Shown here: piece after piece, positions 7,230-16,809 of the stretch
How the letters are laid out: the number at the start of each line of letters is the position of its first letter
Numbering within the stretch: position 1 is the first letter of the stretch
NCBI GenBank assembly: GCA_019239875.1
Contig: JAFAZI010000017.1
Coordinates: 1 to 44,403, forward strand
Direction: 5' to 3'
Source: Frankiaceae bacterium
Lineage (GTDB): Bacteria; Actinomycetota; Actinomycetes; JAFAQI01
Length of the DNA: 44,403 bases
Position numbers and translations under genes: made by a program
Notes under the pieces: generated by a model
Told to the model about the DNA's origin: nothing
The model's input: only the letters and a program-made list of their open reading frames with translations
The model's database searches: none

Positions 7230-9362
7230 TCAGGCTTGCAGCGCCAGCCCGAACGGCAGGACTTCGCTCACGCCCGCAAGACGGAGCTCTCGACCGGTGA
7301 TCGCCATCGTCCAGCCGGTGTCGATCAGGTCGTCGACGAGCAAGACAGGCGAGCCGCCGAGCTGCTGGATCGCGTCGCGCTGCGCCGCGCTGACTCCGAA
7401 CGATCCACGTAGCGCCCGGACGCGTTGCGCGCTGTTGCTCTGCGACCTCGACGCGTCCGGCGGCCGGTAGGACTCCAGTGGTCCGAGATCTGCGAGCCGC
7501 CCGAGCTCGGCGATCCGCGCTGCGAAGGAGCGCACGAGCGTTGGGCGTCGCGCCGACGGCACCGAGACGACAGCTGCCGGTCGTCGCTCCCAGCTCCAGC
7601 TCTTCAGGACCTTGACCGCGGCAGCGACGGTGTCATCGGGCACCGGTACGTCGGATGCGGTCTCGTGCAGCAGCCGACGTAGCGGCAGACCCCAGCCGAT
7701 GTCGCTCAGCCGGGCGATCACGCGACCGGTCCCGACGGTCTCGTCCGGCGCGATCCTGCCGGTCAGCTCGATGCCGAGGCGGGGCAGGCCGGTCGGCCAC
7801 TGCTTTCGCGGTTCGACGACGACACCGGGCTGCACGAGCCGGTCGCGCGACTGGGCGACAGCTGCTTCCGACACGGTCGAGGTCCACTCGTGGCCGGTGC
7901 AGCGGTCGCACCGGCCGCATGGCTGCGCCTGCGGGTCATCGAGCTGGCGGCGGAGGAACTCCATCCGGCACCCGGTCGTCGCGATGTAGTCGCGCATCGC
8001 TTGCTGCTCGGACTCCCGCGCCGCCGCCACCTTGGCGTAGCGCTCCGAGTCATAGGCCCACGGTGCGCCGGTCGCCACCCAGCCACCCGGAGCGCGTCGT
8101 ACCGCGCCCTCGACGTCGAGCACCTTCAACATGGATTCCAGCCGCGACCGGCTGAGGTCCACCATCGTCTCCAGCACCGGCACGCTGAGCGGCTCCGGCG
8201 AGTCTCGCAGCACATCGAGGGCACGGGTGACCACAGACTCCGCCGGGAAGCCCACGGTTGCGAAGTAGTGCCAGATGTCCTCATCCGACGATCCGGGCAG
8301 CAGCAGCACCGCCGCCCGGTCGACGCCTCGTCCCGCACGTCCGACCTGCTGGTAGTACGCCACCGGCGACGACGGCGCACCGAAGTGGATCACGAATCCG
8401 AGGTCCGGCTTGTCGAATCCCATGCCGAGCGCCGAGGTCGCGACCAGCGCTTTCACCCGGTTGTCGATCAGGTCCGACTCGGCTCGGAGGCGATCGGCGG
8501 TCTCGGTCTTTCCCGTGTACGACGCGACGTCGTACCCCGTTGAACGAAGGTGATCGGACACCGCCTCGGCCTGCGCGATCGTCAGCGTGTAGACGATTCC
8601 TGAACCCGGCAGCTTGTCGAGCTGCTCCGCGAGCCACGCCAACCGATACGCATCAGTCGGCAGCTGCACGACGCCGAGGTAGAGACTTTCGCGATCCAGG
8701 CTGCCGCGAAGCACGAGCGGCGGATCGGTGGCGCCGGACACCACGAGCTGGTCGGACACGTCGTCCACCACTCGAGCATTTGCGGTCGCGGTGGTGGCGA
8801 GCACTGGGATGTCGGGCGGCAGGCCAGCCATGAGGCTCTTGAGCCGCCGGTAGTCCGGGCGGAAGTCATGACCCCAGTCAGAGATGCAGTGGGCCTCGTC
8901 AATGACCAGCAGGCCGGTCTCCTTGGCGAGCTGCGGGAGCACCGCGTCCACGAACTTCGGGTTGTTGAGCCGCTCGGGCGAGACCAGCAGCACGTCGATC
9001 TCATCCGCGGCGGTCGCGACCTCGACGTCATGCCACTCCTCAGGATTCGAGGAGTTGATCGTGAAGGCCCGAATGCCGGCGCGGGCGGCCGCATCGATCT
9101 GGTTGCGCATCAGCGCCAGCAGCGGTGAGACGATCACGGTCGGGCCCGCTCCGGCGGCACGAAGCAGTGCCGTCGCGATGAAGTAGACCGCTGACTTGCC
9201 CCACCCGGTTCGTTGCACGACCAATGCCCGGCGATGGCGCACGACCAGCGCCTCGATCGCGACCCATTGATCATCCCGGAGCTGGGCACCCGGCCCGGCA
9301 AGGTCGCGCAGCAGTCGCTCGGCCTCGTCGCGAAGGGTGGGGGTAGTCACGAGTTCGCTCAC
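7230..9362 (-). CDS. RecQ-family DNA helicase with C-terminal phosphoribosyltransferase-like domain
   Basis: 710 residues. Helicase motifs: RTGWGKSAVYF (Walker A, about residue 55), SPLLALMRNQ, DEAHCISDWGHDFRPDYRRL (DEAH box and the RecQ aromatic-rich loop), TTATAN, and QQVGRAGRG (motif VI). A zinc knuckle follows (CRMEF then CGRCDRC). The last roughly 120 residues are not helicase: AAVVSVPSARRP followed by VLLVDDLIDTGWT is the PRPP-binding loop pattern of type I phosphoribosyltransferases. Such a C-terminal extension occurs in some actinobacterial RecQ proteins and its role is unclear. 3'-5' unwinding of DNA in recombination or repair is the expected main activity. Confidence 0.92.
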   Translation of the reverse strand: MSELVTTPTLRDEAERLLRDLAGPGAQLRDDQWVAIEALVVRHRRALVVQRTGWGKSAVYFIATALLRAAGAGPTVIVSPLLALMRNQIDAAARAGIRAFTINSSNPEEWHDVEVATAADEIDVLLVSPERLNNPKFVDAVLPQLAKETGLLVIDEAHCISDWGHDFRPDYRRLKSLMAGLPPDIPVLATTATANARVVDDVSDQLVVSGATDPPLVLRGSLDRESLYLGVVQLPTDAYRLAWLAEQLDKLPGSGIVYTLTIAQAEAVSDHLRSTGYDVASYTGKTETADRLRAESDLIDNRVKALVATSALGMGFDKPDLGFVIHFGAPSSPVAYYQQVGRAGRGVDRAAVLLLPGSSDEDIWHYFATVGFPAESVVTRALDVLRDSPEPLSVPVLETMVDLSRSRLESMLKVLDVEGAVRRAPGGWVATGAPWAYDSERYAKVAAARESEQQAMRDYIATTGCRMEFLRRQLDDPQAQPCGRCDRCTGHEWTSTVSEAAVAQSRDRLVQPGVVVEPRKQWPTGLPRLGIELTGRIAPDETVGTGRVIARLSDIGWGLPLRRLLHETASDVPVPDDTVAAAVKVLKSWSWERRPAAVVSVPSARRPTLVRSFAARIAELGRLADLGPLESYRPPDASRSQSNSAQRVRALRGSFGVSAAQRDAIQQLGGSPVLLVDDLIDTGWTMAITGRELRLAGVSEVLPFGLALQA

Positions 9363-9419
9363 CCTGTCATGACTAGCCGGTACGTCGGACAGAACACCGC
9401 TATCCCCAGCCTGCTCGAG

Positions 9420-9929
9420 CTAGGAGGCGAAGGACTCGATCGGCGGCCGGTCGCCGATGCGGATCGCCGTGAGCAGTGCGGTCGCACACAGCCGGTCCTC
9501 ACGACCGGCATCGACCAGCCGCACCTCGACCACCGCATCCCGCTTGCCAACCCGAAGCGGGGTGCCGACCGCGACCGCCGGACCGATCTTCACCGGGCTG
9601 AGGTAGCAGATCGACAGCGACTGCGTAGCGACGAGGCCGTCGAGGGCGCGCGCCGCCGCCGTAGCACCTGCGTAGTCGAGCAGCGTGGCGACAACGCCGC
9701 CCTCCAACGAGCCTGCGGGCCCCTTGAGGTCCTCGCGCGCCTCGGCGCGCACCGTCACGGACTGGTCGTCGGGGTCTTGGAAGAGATTGACGAAGTTGAG
9801 ACCGATCGTCCTGCCGAACGGCGTCTGCCCAGAGATCAGATGCTCGTCGGCCACGATCGACGACCCTAGGTGACGGCCGGACCCGGTCGGCGACGGGGTG
9901 GTCCGTCCGAGCACCGCCGCTACCCACAA
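9420..9929 (-). CDS. PaaI-family hotdog-fold thioesterase
   Basis: Up to 169 residues. The hotdog core is clear: SLEGGVVATLLDYAGATAAARAL is the PaaI/acyl-CoA thioesterase signature helix, followed by strands SICYLSPVKIG and VEVRLVDAGREDRLCATALLTA. It probably hydrolyses acyl- or aryl-CoA. The longest frame begins at TTG 9929; the internal GTG that gives VADEHLISG is an alternative, so the start is uncertain. It faces away from the SNF2 helicase gene across a 72-base divergent gap. Confidence 0.85.
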   Translation of the reverse strand: MWVAAVLGRTTPSPTGSGRHLGSSIVADEHLISGQTPFGRTIGLNFVNLFQDPDDQSVTVRAEAREDLKGPAGSLEGGVVATLLDYAGATAAARALDGLVATQSLSICYLSPVKIGPAVAVGTPLRVGKRDAVVEVRLVDAGREDRLCATALLTAIRIGDRPPIESFAS

Positions 9930-10001
9930 CCATCAGTCGAGGGCTCAATCATGTCCGAGCCCCGCCATAGGGTGATCTCAACCCGATGGAGGACGCGCTG
10001 A

Positions 10002-13000
10002 ATGGGCCTGAACGCAACCGGCACGCCGCCGCCGTGGTTGTTCGAGCTCACTGACGACGCCCTGCGACACCGGTTCGGCCCCGGGACGTTCGAGCGCGGC
10101 TACGTCTACGCCCGACAGTCCGCGGTCCGATCCGTGCACCTCTCGGGCGCGTCGGGGATCCTGCTCGCCGAGGTCGACGGCAATCGGCCGACGCCGTACC
10201 AGACCCTTGTCCGCGCCACCGACAACGACCCGTCTCGGCTGTTCGGTCGGTGCAGCTGCCCGGTAGCGACCGACTGCAAGCACGTCGTCGCGGTCCTGCT
10301 CGCCTGTCGCGACGGTCTGCCGGATCCGGACGCGGGGCGACGGATCCCAACCGCGAGCACCGCTCCTCAGCCCGCGTGGTCAGACGTGCTGGGCGACCTC
10401 CTGACGCCGGAGGTGCCGGCGCCCCAGAGCGCGTTGGCACTCCAGTTCGAGGTCGTCGAATCGCGGTACGCCGCCTACCCGCGGCTGAGGATCCGCCCGC
10501 TGACCCGCGGCAAGAACGACTGGATCAAGACCGGTGCGTCGTGGGGCGAGCTCGAGCGCCGCTCGTACTACGCCGGCACCACATCGCTCACGCCAGGCCA
10601 ACGGGCGTGGGTCTCTGAGACGCTCGCGATCGCGCGAAGTCGCCTACCCGCCTACACGTCGTACTCGGAACCCGCGATCCACCTCGACGATCTCGGGCCG
10701 GCCGCGTGGCGGGTGCTCGCCAATGCCGTACAGCTGGGCTTCACCCTCCTCGGCACCCGAGGGAGGACCATCGAGCTCAGCTCGAGCCCGGCGCGGCCCG
10801 GGCTCGACATTCGACGGCGCGCCGACGGCGACATCGAGCTGGTCGCCGCACTGCGGGACGCGAACGGCCATCCGTTACCCGCCGACGCGTGGCTGGTCGG
10901 CGACCCCGCGCACGGCGCCGTCATCGAAACGGACACCGGGCTTCGTCTCCTTGCCGTCGAGCCGGTGCTCGACGCCGCGATCCGACGGCTGATCGAGCGG
11001 AGCCCGATCAGCCTGCCCGAGTCGGACCTGCCGCGGTTCCTCTCGGAGTTCTATCCGGCGGCGAGCCGGAAGCTTGTCGTGACGTCGGGCGACGGCAGCG
11101 TCGACCTCCCCGAGATCGAGCCGCCTCGGCTGGCGCTGCGGGTTCGGTTCGAACCCGGCCACCGCGCCGTCATCGAACCGTCCTTCACCTACCGAGTCGG
11201 CGACGAGGTCCGCGAGGTGCCGCCGGACGCCGCACCCGACGCCTCGCGAGACATCGGCGCCGAGCGAGAGCTCCTTGCAGCCGCCGACGTGCTCGATGCT
11301 CTCCCCGGCCTCCGACAGCCAGCGGCACACGGCCCGACCCTCGCTCCGCAGCTCGAGGTCAACGGGCTCGACACCGCCGAGCTCGTCGAAAGCGTGCTGC
11401 CGGCACTCGCTGCGACGGAGACCGTCGACGTGACGGTCGACGGCGACCCGGCGACGTACGGCGAGGCGCCCGAGCCACCGATGATCACTCTGGCGGTTCG
11501 CGACGACAGCGAGCAGACCGACTGGTTCAACCTCGCGGTCGCCGTGTCGGTCGGCGGCGAGGACGTGCCGTTCGCGCCCCTGTTCACGGCGATGTCGTTG
11601 GGCGAGGACCGGCTCCTCCTCGACAGCGGCACCTGGTTCCGGCTGGACCACCCGGAGCTTCAGCGGCTTCGCGAGCTGATCGAAGAAGCGAAGTCGCTCG
11701 AGGACCGGCCGGGCGAAGGGCTGCGGGTCACCGCGCTGCACGCGGGGCTGTGGGACGAGCTGGTGAGCATCGGTGTCGTCACCGAGCAGTCAGAGCGCTG
11801 GTCGCGATCCGCTGGCGCGTTGCTCGCTCTCACCGAGCTGCCAGATCCGACGCCACCAGCCGGTCTGCGGGCCGAGCTGCGCCCGTATCAACGTGAGGGC
11901 TACGGCTGGCTCAGCCTGCTCTGGGATCTGCAGCTCGGTGGCGTGCTCGCCGACGACATGGGACTCGGCAAGACGGTTCAGACCCTCGCCATGGCGATGC
12001 GCGCGGCCGAGAACGGCAGCCTCGGTGGCGAGTCCGGCCCGCTGCTCATCGTGACTCCGACCAGCGTGATGTCGACCTGGGCGAGCCAGGCAGCGGCGTT
12101 CTGCCCCTCGCTCGACGTACGGCTCATCCCCGAGACGGTCCGGCGGAGCGGGCAGCCGATCGCGTCGCTCGCAACCGGCGCGGACATCGTCGTGACGTCG
12201 TTCACCCTGTTCCGGATCGACGAGGAGGCCTATCGATCCGTGCCGTGGTGCGGCCTGGTTCTCGACGAGGCGCAGTTCGTCAAGAACCACCAAGCGAAGA
12301 CCTACCAGTGCGCGCGTCGGCTCCCGGCACCGTTCAAGCTGGCGATCACCGGTACGCCGCTGGAGAACTCGCTGATGGATCTGTGGTCGATGCTGTCGAT
12401 CACCGCGCCAGGCCTGTTCCCGAACCCCAAGACGTTCAACGACTTCTATCGGCGTCCGATCGAGGCGGGCAACGCGCCCGACCGCCTCGACAGCCTTCGT
12501 CGCCGGGTCAGGCCGCTGATGCTGCGCCGTACCAAGGAGCACGTCGCCCAGGACCTGCCACCGAAGACCGAGCAGGTGCTCGACGTCACCCTCAATCCGC
12601 AGCATCGCCGGGTCTACGACATGCACCTCAACCGCGAGCGACAACGCGTCCTGCGGCTGATCGAGGACATGGACCGAAACCGGATCTCGATCTTCAAGTC
12701 GCTGACAACGTTGCGCCAGCTCAGCCTCGACGCGTCGCTCATCGACGTCGAGCACGCCGGCAAGATCCGGTCGAGCAAGATCGACGTGCTGGTCGAACAG
12801 CTCCGTGAGGTCGCCGCCGAAGGGCACCGGGCGCTCGTGTTCAGTCAGTTCACGCGATTCCTGGGCCTCGTCCGGGACCGGCTCACCGACGAGGGCATCG
12901 GCACCTGCTACCTCGACGGGCGCACCCGCGACCGGGCGAGCCGCATCGCGGCGTTCACCGAAGGCACCGACCCGGTGTTCCTGATCAGCCTCAAGGCCGG

Positions 13001-13277
13001 CGGGTTCGGGCTGAACCTGACCGAGGCGGACTACGTCTACGTCCTCGACCCATGGTGGAACCCGGCCGCGGAGGAGCAGGCGATCGACCGCACGCATCGG
13101 ATCGGTCAGACCAAGCCGGTCATGGTCTATCGGCTGGTCGCCACCGACACGATCGAGGAGAAGGTCGTCGCGCTCCAGCAACGCAAGCGCGACCTCTTCG
13201 CGCAGGTCGTTGACGGTGGAGGCGCGGCCAACGCCCCGCTGACCGCCGATGACATCCGCGAGCTCTTCGCCTCGTGA
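10002..13277 (+). CDS. SWIM zinc-finger SNF2-family helicase
   Basis: 1091 residues. An N-terminal SWIM finger (Cys84, Cys86, Cys92, His94 in CSCPVATDCKHV) is followed by a roughly 500-residue region of unknown fold. The SNF2 ATPase follows: LADDMGLGKTVQT near residue 650, DEAQFVKN near 753, GTPLENSLMDLWSM, LRRTKEHVAQDLPPKTE, and in lobe 2 VFSQFTRFL, GGFGLNLTEADYV and DRTHRIGQTKPV. This is the bacterial HepA/RapA-like DEAD/DEAH protein with SWIM finger, a DNA-dependent translocase that remodels protein-DNA complexes. ATG 10002 has GGAGGA at 9988-9993. Length is normal for the family. Confidence 0.95.
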   Translation: MGLNATGTPPPWLFELTDDALRHRFGPGTFERGYVYARQSAVRSVHLSGASGILLAEVDGNRPTPYQTLVRATDNDPSRLFGRCSCPVATDCKHVVAVLLACRDGLPDPDAGRRIPTASTAPQPAWSDVLGDLLTPEVPAPQSALALQFEVVESRYAAYPRLRIRPLTRGKNDWIKTGASWGELERRSYYAGTTSLTPGQRAWVSETLAIARSRLPAYTSYSEPAIHLDDLGPAAWRVLANAVQLGFTLLGTRGRTIELSSSPARPGLDIRRRADGDIELVAALRDANGHPLPADAWLVGDPAHGAVIETDTGLRLLAVEPVLDAAIRRLIERSPISLPESDLPRFLSEFYPAASRKLVVTSGDGSVDLPEIEPPRLALRVRFEPGHRAVIEPSFTYRVGDEVREVPPDAAPDASRDIGAERELLAAADVLDALPGLRQPAAHGPTLAPQLEVNGLDTAELVESVLPALAATETVDVTVDGDPATYGEAPEPPMITLAVRDDSEQTDWFNLAVAVSVGGEDVPFAPLFTAMSLGEDRLLLDSGTWFRLDHPELQRLRELIEEAKSLEDRPGEGLRVTALHAGLWDELVSIGVVTEQSERWSRSAGALLALTELPDPTPPAGLRAELRPYQREGYGWLSLLWDLQLGGVLADDMGLGKTVQTLAMAMRAAENGSLGGESGPLLIVTPTSVMSTWASQAAAFCPSLDVRLIPETVRRSGQPIASLATGADIVVTSFTLFRIDEEAYRSVPWCGLVLDEAQFVKNHQAKTYQCARRLPAPFKLAITGTPLENSLMDLWSMLSITAPGLFPNPKTFNDFYRRPIEAGNAPDRLDSLRRRVRPLMLRRTKEHVAQDLPPKTEQVLDVTLNPQHRRVYDMHLNRERQRVLRLIEDMDRNRISIFKSLTTLRQLSLDASLIDVEHAGKIRSSKIDVLVEQLREVAAEGHRALVFSQFTRFLGLVRDRLTDEGIGTCYLDGRTRDRASRIAAFTEGTDPVFLISLKAGGFGLNLTEADYVYVLDPWWNPAAEEQAIDRTHRIGQTKPVMVYRLVATDTIEEKVVALQQRKRDLFAQVVDGGGAANAPLTADDIRELFAS

Positions 13278-13352
13278 CGGGCGCGGCTGCGACGGGCCGC
13301 GAGCTGTATCCGTCAGGCGGTTGGTACGAGATCCGGCCGTGTCAAGATCCAG

Positions 13353-15335
13353 TCAGTTGGTGACGGTCATGGTGATCTGCGGTGTCACCGCTGCCGGCGG
13401 GACTGAGTTCTCGGCCGAGAGCTTGAAGTGGTAGGTCCCCGTCTGCGTGGGCGTGCCGTAGAGGGACCCGCTGTTCATGCTCACGCCCGGTGGCAACGAC
13501 CCGACGACCAGCCAGGTGATGTTGTAGTTCGGGAAGGCCGTGATCGGGTAGTTGGCGCCGTTCCACGGCTGGTTGACCTGAGCTGTCAGGGACAACGGCG
13601 GATCGACGAACTTCACCGGCGCGCTGACCGTGTACTTGATGGGGCCGCTTCGGGTCGTTCCTCGCTTGTTGGTCGCGCGGATCGTCGCGGTGAAGACGCC
13701 GCCCTCGGTCGGCGTACCGGACAACACCCCTGTCTTCGACAGCGTCACACCCGTCGGTAGGGCGCCGGTCAGGACGGTGTACGTCGGGGTCGGGCGTCCG
13801 CTCGCGACGACCTTGAAAGCGATGGGCGTGCTCGTCGTCGCGGCGCCGCCAGGTGGAAGCGATGTGAACTGGGGCGCAGCGCTCTCGTGAATCTTGAGCA
13901 CGGCGGTGGACGGATTCTGCAACTTGCCGCCCGTGACCTTGGTGAGCTTCACGTGCAGCTTCTTGGTGCCCTTCGTCCCTCTGCCCTTGGTGGGGACGCT
14001 GAAGGACTGGAGCCGCTCCCCCTTGGCGAACGTCAGCTTGCCCTTGGTCTTCTTGTAGTCCCTCGGTTCCTTGGCAGACTTGTCGATGGTCTTGTACTTC
14101 ACCGTCGAGGTCAGGTTGGTGTCGCCAGTGCGAACGACGGTGATCCGCGCCTTGGACCCGGCGATGGCCGAGTACGACGAGGCGTCGAAGCTGATGGTTC
14201 CGGGCCCACCGGCGACCTTGAGATTGACGACCGACACGTTGTCGGAGCGGTCGTTGACCGCGTAGAGGGTGTGAGTGTCCTCGTCGATCGCCACCCCGGT
14301 GGTGGTGTAACCGACCGGGAGCGTCTGCTCGATCTTCAGGGTCTTGTCGTTGATGAAAGTCAGCGTGCCGGGGTCGCCGAGGCCACCCTGTCCGGATGCC
14401 TGGTTCGCCACCACGATGACGTGGTCCGCCGGGTCGGCCGCGATGTCGCTCGGGTCGATGTCTGCGGGAATCGAGGTGACCTTGTTGAGCGTCGATCCGT
14501 CGAGCACGAGGATCTGGCCGTAACGAGCGTCGTCGCCGGTCGCCCCGGCGACCGACCACATCGCGACGAACAGTCGGTTCGTGTCCTCCTGGTAGTACAG
14601 AGCGTCCGGAGCCCCGCCGTACTGCTCGAGACTGATCGTGGCCTTGATGGCCCCACCGGTGCTCAGCACAGAGAGGCGGTCGTCGCCGAAGTCGGAGACG
14701 AAGAGGAGCTTGCGACCCTGGTCGAGAACGATGCCGTTGGGCTGCGAGCCGGTCGGCCCCGGGTTGGTCTCGACGGGGGTGTTGTTGCGCGTCAACGCCA
14801 TCGAGCCTTCTGAGATCTCGCTGAGCTCACCGCTGCCGCGGTCGCCGGCGTAGACCTTCTGGTTCTTGGAGTCGACGGCAAGGTTCACCGGCGACTGGCC
14901 CGACGTGATGTTCTGTCCGTCATAGGTGCTGGCGTACCCGAGGTAGTGGTCGGTCGCGGCGTCCAGCACGCTGACCGAGCTGCCCTGGAAGTTACCGATG
15001 AAGACGCGACCGGTCTTGGGGTCAACGGCCGCGGCCGAGGGGGCGCTGCCAACGTTGGCCAAGGTGTTCTCGACCTTGTAGGTGTCGCCGTCGAGGACGG
15101 TGACGGAGTTGGATCCGTCGTTCGCGACAAAGACCTTGTGGGTGACCGGGTCCACGGCGGCGCCGACGGGATACGACCCGACCGGCACTGTCGTGCTCAC
15201 CACGTACTTCGAGGACGCGCTGACCGCCGGCGAGCGGGGTGGCGACTTGGCGACTGCAGTGTCGACCGACACGCTGACAGACAGTGCGATACCGGCAATG
15301 GCTAGGACGGCGGTTCCCCGGATGCGCTGCATCAT
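13353..15335 (-). CDS. secreted YVTN beta-propeller protein with Calx-beta and Ig-like domains
   Basis: 660 residues with a signal peptide (IRGTAVLAIAGIALSVSVSVDTAVA). Residues about 45-370 are YVTN-type propeller blades: VGSYPVGAAVDPVTHKVFVAN, VGSAPSAAAVDPKTGRVFIGN and PVNLAVDSKNQKVYAGD are successive examples. Next comes a Calx-beta-like domain (VVRTGDTNLTSTVKYKT, then FSVPTKGRGTKGTKKLHV), and finally two putative Ig/cadherin-like modules with the LPTGVTLSKTGVLSGTPTEG motif. Such proteins are cell-surface or extracellular and bind ligands through repeats. ATG 15335 is preceded by GAGGGAG. No operon partner. Confidence 0.88.
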   Translation of the reverse strand: MMQRIRGTAVLAIAGIALSVSVSVDTAVAKSPPRSPAVSASSKYVVSTTVPVGSYPVGAAVDPVTHKVFVANDGSNSVTVLDGDTYKVENTLANVGSAPSAAAVDPKTGRVFIGNFQGSSVSVLDAATDHYLGYASTYDGQNITSGQSPVNLAVDSKNQKVYAGDRGSGELSEISEGSMALTRNNTPVETNPGPTGSQPNGIVLDQGRKLLFVSDFGDDRLSVLSTGGAIKATISLEQYGGAPDALYYQEDTNRLFVAMWSVAGATGDDARYGQILVLDGSTLNKVTSIPADIDPSDIAADPADHVIVVANQASGQGGLGDPGTLTFINDKTLKIEQTLPVGYTTTGVAIDEDTHTLYAVNDRSDNVSVVNLKVAGGPGTISFDASSYSAIAGSKARITVVRTGDTNLTSTVKYKTIDKSAKEPRDYKKTKGKLTFAKGERLQSFSVPTKGRGTKGTKKLHVKLTKVTGGKLQNPSTAVLKIHESAAPQFTSLPPGGAATTSTPIAFKVVASGRPTPTYTVLTGALPTGVTLSKTGVLSGTPTEGGVFTATIRATNKRGTTRSGPIKYTVSAPVKFVDPPLSLTAQVNQPWNGANYPITAFPNYNITWLVVGSLPPGVSMNSGSLYGTPTQTGTYHFKLSAENSVPPAAVTPQITMTVTN

Positions 15336-15513
15336 CTGCTCCCTCGGCGCTGGCTACCGATCCGCCGCCACCCTGCCACCGCACCCTCGCGGCGTCAGCC
15401 GAATCGGTCGTCACGGCCACGCATGGTCAATCCGGGCGGTAGGCACTGGGCACATCCACGGCGCTGGCTGGCCATAACCGCCCACTTGGCCGTGGGCTAC
15501 CGCGGGTCGGTCC

Positions 15514-16743
15514 TCACGCCGGCGCGATGAGGGCGATGGAGAGCTCGGCGATCACGTTCGGATCGTTGAGCGCGTCGCCGTACAGGGTGCGCAGCTGGGT
15601 CATGCGATAGCGAACCGTCTGCGGATGTACGACGAGATCGGCGGCGACGTCGTCACGCCGTCCCTGATGAAGCAACCAGGACCGCAGCGTCTCGGTCAAC
15701 CGGTCGGCGGCGCCTGCGCGGAGGTCCGCGAGCGGGGCGAGCGCCTTCGCGCGCAGGTCGGCGAGTGCGTCGGGATCGGCGGTGCAGACGAGGTCGGCGA
15801 GCGCTGCCTCCGTATCCACGACACCGGCCGCCTCGACGTCGACCAGTGCTTCGACCCGCGTCGCTCGGCGACAGGAAGCCGCAACCTCCAGCCACGGCCG
15901 CTCCGGGCCGACGACGGCACCCAGCCCGTCGAGTTGGCGCAACAGGAACGCCCGCGTCGACGTACCGGCGGACGGAACGAGCAGGACCGACCGGCCCTGG
16001 CGCGGATCGGTCGCCGAGTCGTCGACGACCTCGAGCGTCCGCGGGTCGAGGCCCGGCAGGACCGAACGGACATGGCGCGCGGAGAGGGTGACGGCGACCA
16101 TCGTGTCCGGCGGCTCCCAGTCGGCGCGCTTCGCCGCGGCGACCAAGACCGGCTCCCGCGCGCCGTCGGCAAGCGCCCGGCCCAGCCGCTCCAGGTATCG
16201 CTCGCGAACCCGGCCGCTGGTCGAGACCTGGTCGTTGTGACCCGCGACGCTCGCGGCCGACAGCTCGTCGATGTAGGCGAAGACCAGTTCCGCGAAGCGG
16301 GCGAGCTCGGTGCCAGGGAGGTCGGCCGCCACCGCCGTACGGGACATCTCACGCCACGCCACCTGCGCGCCGATCCGGTACGCCGCGAGGAGCGCATCCA
16401 TCGACCGGCCGGACTGCGCCTCGCCGCGGCCGAGCTCGTAGGCGCCGTCGATCGCCGGCTTCAGCGGAGTGCCGGCTTCCGCACCGCGACCACTGCCCAG
16501 GAGATGGAGGAAGCCGGTGAGCGCGGCGTTCACGGCACCCGCGATCGTCTCGCCCATCGGGCCGGAGAACGCGTCGGCGTAGCTCGGGACGCTGTCGATG
16601 ACCGCGCCGACCACCAATCCGCTGACCTGCGGCAGCTCGCCGCGCAGGGTCTCGATCAGCTGGGCATCGGCGATGACCGGTGCCATGCTGCGGCCAGCAT
16701 CACTCGTGCGGGCGCGGCTCACGGTTTTGTTCGCAACTGACAA
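15514..16743 (-). CDS. PucR/CdaR-type transcriptional regulator
   Basis: Up to 409 residues. The C-terminal 60 residues (RRDDVAADLVVHPQTVRYR, MTQLRTLYGDAL) are the PucR-type helix-turn-helix. The N-terminal half resembles the RsbRD-like sensor domain found in these regulators (LGRGEAQSGRSMDALLAAYRIG). It is divergent from the ferredoxin reductase-desaturase pair across 66 bases containing a perfect palindrome, so it very probably controls that pair. The frame begins at TTG 16743; ATG 16686 is an alternative, as neither has a good ribosome binding site. Confidence 0.88.
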   Translation of the reverse strand: MSVANKTVSRARTSDAGRSMAPVIADAQLIETLRGELPQVSGLVVGAVIDSVPSYADAFSGPMGETIAGAVNAALTGFLHLLGSGRGAEAGTPLKPAIDGAYELGRGEAQSGRSMDALLAAYRIGAQVAWREMSRTAVAADLPGTELARFAELVFAYIDELSAASVAGHNDQVSTSGRVRERYLERLGRALADGAREPVLVAAAKRADWEPPDTMVAVTLSARHVRSVLPGLDPRTLEVVDDSATDPRQGRSVLLVPSAGTSTRAFLLRQLDGLGAVVGPERPWLEVAASCRRATRVEALVDVEAAGVVDTEAALADLVCTADPDALADLRAKALAPLADLRAGAADRLTETLRSWLLHQGRRDDVAADLVVHPQTVRYRMTQLRTLYGDALNDPNVIAELSIALIAPA

Positions 16744-16764
16744 ATCGAGCGTCCGGCTTCACCC

Positions 16765-16778
16765 CTCATGGGCATGAG
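16765..16778. promoter_or_regulatory. palindromic operator candidate
   Basis: CTCATG-GG-CATGAG is a perfect 6+2+6 palindrome located midway between the divergent regulator (start 16743 or 16686) and the reductase gene (start 16810). Its position and symmetry suit a dimeric regulator binding site that could control both directions. Confidence 0.5.
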
Positions 16779-16809
16779 TTTATGCGGTTAGGCCAGCCAT
16801 TCTTGGACT

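Noticed and set aside
13278-13352. Possible terminator between the SNF2 gene and the propeller gene
   Set aside because: No convincing inverted repeat with a T-run could be drawn in these 75 bases.
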